From Rhexocercosporidium sp. MPI-PUGE-AT-0058 (Eukaryota; Ascomycota; Leotiomycetes; Helotiales), in the NCBI GenBank assembly GCA_020746875.1, contig JAGTJL010000013.1, positions 1,178,001-1,242,000 of the forward strand: 64,000 nucleotides of DNA, in the 5' to 3' direction. Below, one piece after another: positions 59,383 through 64,000 of this stretch (within the stretch, counting starts at the first letter, position 1; each line of letters begins with the position of its first letter). Below the pieces are notes generated by a model, which searched no databases, had not been told where the DNA came from, and saw only the letters and a list, made by a program, of their open reading frames with translations. Both the position numbers and the translations under genes were made by a program.

Positions 59383-59814
59383 ACGTACTTGATAAGTAAG
59401 CTGGCCGTGCATGTAAGGTGGCCACTTGAAATCTTATATAAAATACGTCTATGCACGAAAAATAACTTTTTATTTTATTAATAAAAAACCTTTTAATTAA
59501 AAATTAAATAAAAAACCTTGTTTAAATAATACATACCGGAGATATTAGACGCTAGTTTATTTTAATTAATCATTCGCTTAAAATTACCCTTATATTCATA
59601 AACTTTTTAAATTTTCTTTAATAAAATTAAAATTAAAATTAACTAACGCTTGAAATTAAAAATACAAATTATTTATATTATAATACTATATATATCTTAT
59701 TTTTATAAGTTTTTATTAATAAAATAAAAAGTTATTTTTTATGCACAGACGTATTTTGTATAAGATTTCAAGTGGCTACCTTATATGCACGGCCAGCTTA
59801 CTTATTAAGTACGT
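59383..59814. mobile_element. 432-bp MITE with about 105-bp inverted ends
   Basis: Flanked by TA (59381-59382 and 59815-59816). The ends are inverted over about 105 bp (ACGTACTTGATAAGTAAG on the left; ACGTACTTAATAAGTAAG in complement on the right) and then CTGGCCGTGCAT. Mismatches are nearly all transitions. No coding capacity; a typical Tc1/mariner-type MITE. Confidence 0.85.
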
Positions 59815-59816
59815 TA

Positions 59817-60181
59817 ATTCGCAAAAAGAACTTATACCGTATGCCGGAAATACTCGGAACGCTTAGTATTAATCTTTTCTTACTCGTAATCGGAAACTTT
59901 AATAGCTTATAAGCTTAAAAGTATTTTCTTGAAATTAAAAAGGCTAACGAGCTCGGAATACTTTTTAAATATTCTTTAAAACAGCTCGTAAGGTTATTTT
60001 ACGCTAATTAAGCCGATTGCTAATACTTATAATTAATCGGTAGCAAATTAAAATATAATTATTTCTTTATTCTTAATTCACGCTTTAATAATAAAAAAGT
60101 ATTAAATTCGGAAGCTTTTGATTTTAAAAACAGAAAAGCGAGCTAATTTAAGTTAAAAAGAAAACGTTCAGAAAAGACTTA
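59817..60181. repeat. AT-rich spacer between MITE and LTR copy
   Basis: Mutated repeat DNA; no gene or identifiable element. Confidence 0.4.
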
Positions 60182-60439
60182 TGTAACGACACTAGCCAAG
60201 AGAGTAATGTAAGAAGTATATGGTAGTACTTTAACTAAGGCTATTAAGAGCTAATAAGTTTAATATAAAGGAAATAAGAAGATAAAAAAGAAAAGAGGAA
60301 ATGAAAGAAGTATGAGTTTATATATATAAGCTTCTCCGAAACTCTTTTAATATTAATCCGACTCGGCATGACTTAATTACTTTTAAACTCTTAAATTCCT
60401 TAACTCGTTAAAAAGCTCTTAAGTATACCTATTATTATA
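60182..60439 (+). mobile_element. Full-length mutated LTR copy
   Basis: Alignable along its whole length to the solo LTR at 37796-38051. The first 22 bases are identical; then several dozen differences, nearly all C-to-T or G-to-A. No matching target duplication is visible, so flanking DNA has changed or it is part of a larger element. Confidence 0.82.
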
Positions 60440-62099
60440 TTACCTTCTTCTTAAAAGAGAAATTATCCTTAATCTTTAATTAATTATAATTTAATATTAT
60501 TACGGTGCTAAGGGCTCTTATCCGAGGTTAAGCAAGGTTACGCGAGCGTAAGCGAGGTTCTATATAATAGCAAATAATATATTATAAGAAGGCGAGCTTT
60601 TATTTATTTAATTAATAGAATAAGCGTCCGAATCTAGTCCGTTATTTATTGTATTATGTTACTTTAGCGTTATCGATTTGTTTACTTATATTAGCGCATA
60701 TATACGTTAAACTTTTTAAAGAGTTAATTCTTTTTCTTTTAATAATATACACTTTTCCGTAAGTTATTTTAAATTATCGATTTACGTTATATAATTATTA
60801 ATACGTATAACTAATTAATTAAAATAAATAAATAATAATAAGTAAGTGAAATCCCGTGACTTTTATAATAAAATCCGAATTCTGATTATAATAGTACTTC
60901 TTTTAATTTTATTAAAAGCTTTAGCAGTGGCCTACCGCAATTACTGCGTGCGCTACGTGCGCTAAATGGCAAAGAAGCCGGGCTACTCTTATCACTTCGA
61001 CAAGAATAGCTTAAAGAAATATATTTATTATATAACTTAAAAGAGATTTTACCGCCTTATAAGTTAAAGTCCGGAAAACCTTTAAAATAAGTTTAATATT
61101 AATACTTTTTGACTTTTTAGCTTCTATAATTTATAAGCCCGGAGTACGACGCGTTATTAGCAGCTGTTAATAATACGGAAGTCTAAGTTGCCGCTTCGTC
61201 GATTAACGAGGTATTACTTATAGCGACCGCGGAAGCGCCTAAGATTATAAAAGAGCTAAGGTTTACGGTATTAAAAGAGACTCGGGCTTTCTACTATATT
61301 ATATTTAAGTAATTAAATAACGTTATTATAAGTCGTTAAGTTTATTATAAATAATATTAATATTTAATATTTAAAAGCCTTATTAAAGTTCTTGCGGGTC
61401 TTCGTTATTTTAATAGTTAAAATAGCTTATTATAATAATAGTATTAATAATAAAGAGGGAAAAGAGGATAAAAATAAAAATATAAGTATAACTCGTCGCC
61501 GTATACGTCGTAGTAATATTAAGCGTAAGGCGGCTGCTGCTATTATTAAGAAGAGAAAGAAAAAGAAGAAGTTTGGCTTTTTTTATAAAAAGTTAAATAA
61601 CGAATTAACCGAGCTTTTATTAAGAAAGGAGGAGGATCTTTTTAATAAGGATTAAGAGGTCTTGTTTTAGATTAGTTTCGGTAGTCCTTTATGGCCGTTA
61701 CTTTCTTTAAACCTTTATATAAAAGTAATCGTTTATAATAAAATCGGTAGCTAAGTCCTTATTAAGGTGCAGTCGTAAGGCCTTATTAATACTTTAAATT
61801 AAAAAGTAAATAGCTATTAATTAATATTATTATTTTACTATCTCGAAAGGAAGTTATAATTTATTATCTTCTAAGTAATTATAATCGTCTTTCTTTAATT
61901 CTTAAGCCTTAAGCTATTTAAATAAGTTTCGGGATAGTCCCGGTTTATTAAAATACACCGCATGGAAATCTCTTAATTTATAAGGCGACCTTATTAAATC
62001 GGAGGCATTATATTATTATAAATCGGGGTTATGGCTTAGTTATTTTACTTAATATTTAAATACGTTATAATATAATTTAATATTAAAGATTTCTTCGAT
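60440..62099. repeat. Mutated repeat DNA downstream of the LTR copy
   Basis: AT-rich with no intact gene. A plus-strand frame at 61392-61655 is Lys/Arg-rich and unrecognised; a gag-like origin is possible but not shown. A segment at about 60900-61010 is less AT-rich. Confidence 0.4.
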
Positions 62100-62960
62100 T
62101 TCTTATTTTTTTTGACCCTCGATAACTTCCGGAGGAGGTTTCGGCGTCTCTTAACTTAATAAAGAGTTTCTTAAGTCCTTAAAAAGGAGTTTTAATATAA
62201 ATACGTCGTGTATTTAAGAGCTTATAAGTAATTTTAGCTTATAAGAATAGCTTACTTTCTTTAAAATCTTAAAAGGGCTTTCTTATTAATTTATAAGCTT
62301 ACGATTAAGACAGTAGCTCTTAAAGTTCTTAATTAATAAAAAGACTTCTTTTCCGACTTCTTAGTCGATAGGCCTTCGTTTTTAGTCCGTTACGCGGGCT
62401 ATATAGTCTTAAGCGGCTTATATATTTCCTTTAATAATTTTTTACGCTTATTTTATACGTTAAGCTAGCTTTTTTACGTCGGCGTAATTAAGCTTTTTTA
62501 GTAAAGTAATAGCCTTAAACGTCTTCTAGTCTTAATTATTACGTGGTTTTATGCCGAATTTAAGCTAATATAGAGTTATATTAATAAATTCGTAAAGCAG
62601 GGATATTTAAGCTTTATTAATTAAAAGTATTAACTTACTTTAATTATTTTAATAGTAAGTAACGAATAGTTTAAGCCTTTAATCGATATAGCGATTTATA
62701 ATCTTTATTTATTCGTCCGTCTTCTTATAATAAGCTATAGAAAGCTTAATTTTAACGCTAATAATACGACAGAATTCTTTTTAAAAAGAAAAGACAAATT
62801 AAGCGCCGCGGTTAAATATAATCGTTTTTAAAGTGTGTCCGAATCGGTAAATTTATTAAATAAATAGTTAAGTAATGCTACGAGCGTTAATATCTTAATA
62901 ATAAGGAATTATAACGGAATCCTTTTCGAGGCGGTTAATAAATATTAAGATTTAATTAAA
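62100..62960 (-). pseudogene. Gypsy pol relic: integrase core and C-terminal region
   Basis: On the minus strand, reading from 62960 down, pieces follow Gypsy integrase order: an AYHPQTDGQTER-like stretch (now AYYKKTDE, near 62700-62740), then FGIKPR, then KEVFLLIKNFKSY, PFKILKKV and IHDVFILKLLF (about 62190-62360), which match the GPF/chromodomain-proximal end of fungal chromoviral elements. Many stops. The element must extend left towards its LTR and right past the window's RT region. Confidence 0.72.
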
Positions 62961-64000
62961 ACCGTATTTATTTTTTAGAAAATCCTTATAATTTATATAT
63001 AAGTATTATATAAGGTATACGGGAATAAGTAAAAGGTATAAGAACTCTTATTACTTAATTTATTTAAAGTAAAAGTATTAATAAGTTCTGTAATTTCTTA
63101 TATACCGGATGTAATCCGAACTTATTCCGAACTAATAATACTTAAGAGCGAGGAGCTAGTAAGTCTTCTTTTTACTTAAATGCGCTATAGACGGCTAATT
63201 ATAAGCCTCTTAAATTAATCTAATATATAGCGAAGTATTCTTTTATATATATAAACGGCCTTTAAAATATAAAAGTCCGTCTGTTATTATATAATCCTTA
63301 AGTAAGGATTTTTATTCTTTTATAAAAGACTCGCGGTTATCTTAATAAAGCTTTTTAATAAAGTTAAATAAAGTTTTAAATAATTTTAGAGTCGAATTAT
63401 TAATAGCGTTTTTTATTTTTAAAAAGAGAAGATAAAGAGAAATAACGTTAATTATAAACTTATCCGTTAATTCCGTATTAATTTTAAGGTTAAGGCAACT
63501 AAGCGTAAGTAAGATTTTAAATCGACTATTTAATTTTACTTTTTCTTAGACTTTTAAATCTTACTTTCTTTAATTAAAAATATTAATCTTTTAATTTTAT
63601 TTACTTAACGTATATATAATCTAGAAATTAAAATTAAATAAGAATTCTATTTATCGAGCTTACTTATTTATAAGGACTTTTATTATTATAAAATACTTTA
63701 AGGATCGGTAGTCCGAATATACTCCGAGTCTAGTCCGAATAAATATAAGTTCAAGACGCTACTTATAAAATAATCTCATAATTATATAAAGTTCTTTATT
63801 ATAAATTTCCTAATTAAGCTTATAGCTATTCAGGATATAAGAATAAAATCCTAAGGGATATTATAATCCGTCAGCGTATTATTAAAAAACTACGCTTATA
63901 ATTATTCTATCGAAAGCGTCGGTTTTTAATCGCGTTAATAAGTCGAGGTTAAAATAATAAATCTTTTATATAATTAATAATTAATTCCGTAATTCTTTAA
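62961..64000. repeat. Mutated repeat DNA to window end
   Basis: AT-rich DNA, probably the upstream part of the minus-strand Gypsy element. I could not place RT or protease motifs with confidence. No gene is seen. Confidence 0.4.

Larger units (their letters stand above)
46901..64000. repeat. AT-rich, RIP-like mutated transposon island (continues past the window)
   Basis: About 17 kb of very AT-rich DNA with stops in all frames, made of nested transposons listed below. CA and CC dinucleotides look scarce while TA is abundant. Compared with the clean LTR at 37796, the copies here differ almost wholly by C-to-T and G-to-A transitions. There is no telomere repeat and no intact gene, so a centromere or other AT-rich isochore cannot be excluded. 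Confidence 0.9.

Noticed and set aside
61392..61655. Lys/Arg-rich 87-codon frame
   Set aside because: Composition follows from AT-rich purine runs; no support for a gene.
46901..64000. AT-rich island as mitochondrial DNA insert
   Set aside because: It contains nuclear transposon relics with TA target duplications and RIP-like mutation; no mitochondrial gene is recognisable.
46901..64000. Centromere or telomere
   Set aside because: No telomere repeat, and nothing in sequence alone marks a centromere; a mutated transposon island is sufficient.
1..64000. CRISPR array or bacterial operon
   Set aside because: Spliced fungal genes throughout; no regularly spaced repeats.

Overview
The window is nuclear DNA of a filamentous ascomycete (Pezizomycotina). 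This rests on short GT-AG introns of about 48-120 bp, a PRC2 H3K27 methyltransferase with fungal layout, an eisosome Pil1 protein, a Clr5-domain protein, a CBM1-tailed AA9 LPMO, an LsdA-like ferritin protein, and repeats carrying many C-to-T and G-to-A changes of the kind left by repeat-induced point mutation (RIP). The gene set suggests a plant-associated or saprotrophic fungus, perhaps a Leotiomycete; the class is inference. I rebuilt exon structures by reading splice sites and reading-frame phase by eye.

Layout. 0.5-4 kb: KMT6/EZH2 (-). 8.1-10.2 kb: a Clr5-domain protein (+). 12.5-15.1 kb: a complete but dead Mutator-like element with perfect 52-bp terminal inverted repeats, sitting just upstream of PIL1 (+, 15.5-17.1 kb). 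17.8-18.3 kb: the NatC auxiliary LSm protein NAA38/Mak31 (-). 18.7-22.8 kb: the XPG/Rad2 repair endonuclease (+). 23.1-24.2 kb: a decayed Fic-domain gene (-). 27.5-28.5 kb: a GPI-anchored PEBP-like protein (+) with a 1-nt frame break. 28.9-35.3 kb: a same-strand run (-) of an amidohydrolase, a SAM-domain protein, a secreted histidine phosphatase and an AA9 LPMO. 36.7-38.1 kb: a MITE-like AT-rich element and a clean solo LTR. 39.9-46.3 kb: an LsdA-like secreted protein (+), a large multi-pass membrane protein (-) and an F-box-like protein (+).

From about 46.9 kb to the end is an AT-rich island with no intact gene. It is a stack of nested, mutated transposons: a TA-flanked Fot1/pogo element, a TA-flanked 4.1-kb mariner-like element inserted in Gypsy integrase sequence, Gypsy pol fragments on both strands, two more copies of the 37.8-kb LTR, a large inverted-repeat pair about 6.4 kb apart, a 499-bp TIR element with a truncated second copy, and a 432-bp MITE.

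The genes do not form one pathway. The left part is housekeeping (chromatin silencing, membrane domains, N-terminal acetylation, nucleotide-excision repair); the middle is enriched in secreted or surface proteins; the right is a silenced transposon compartment. The most informative points are the rebuilt dead transposons, the same LTR in clean and mutated copies, the Fic pseudogene, the frame break in the PEBP gene, and the MULE beside the PIL1 promoter. I did not find a convincing new biological system.
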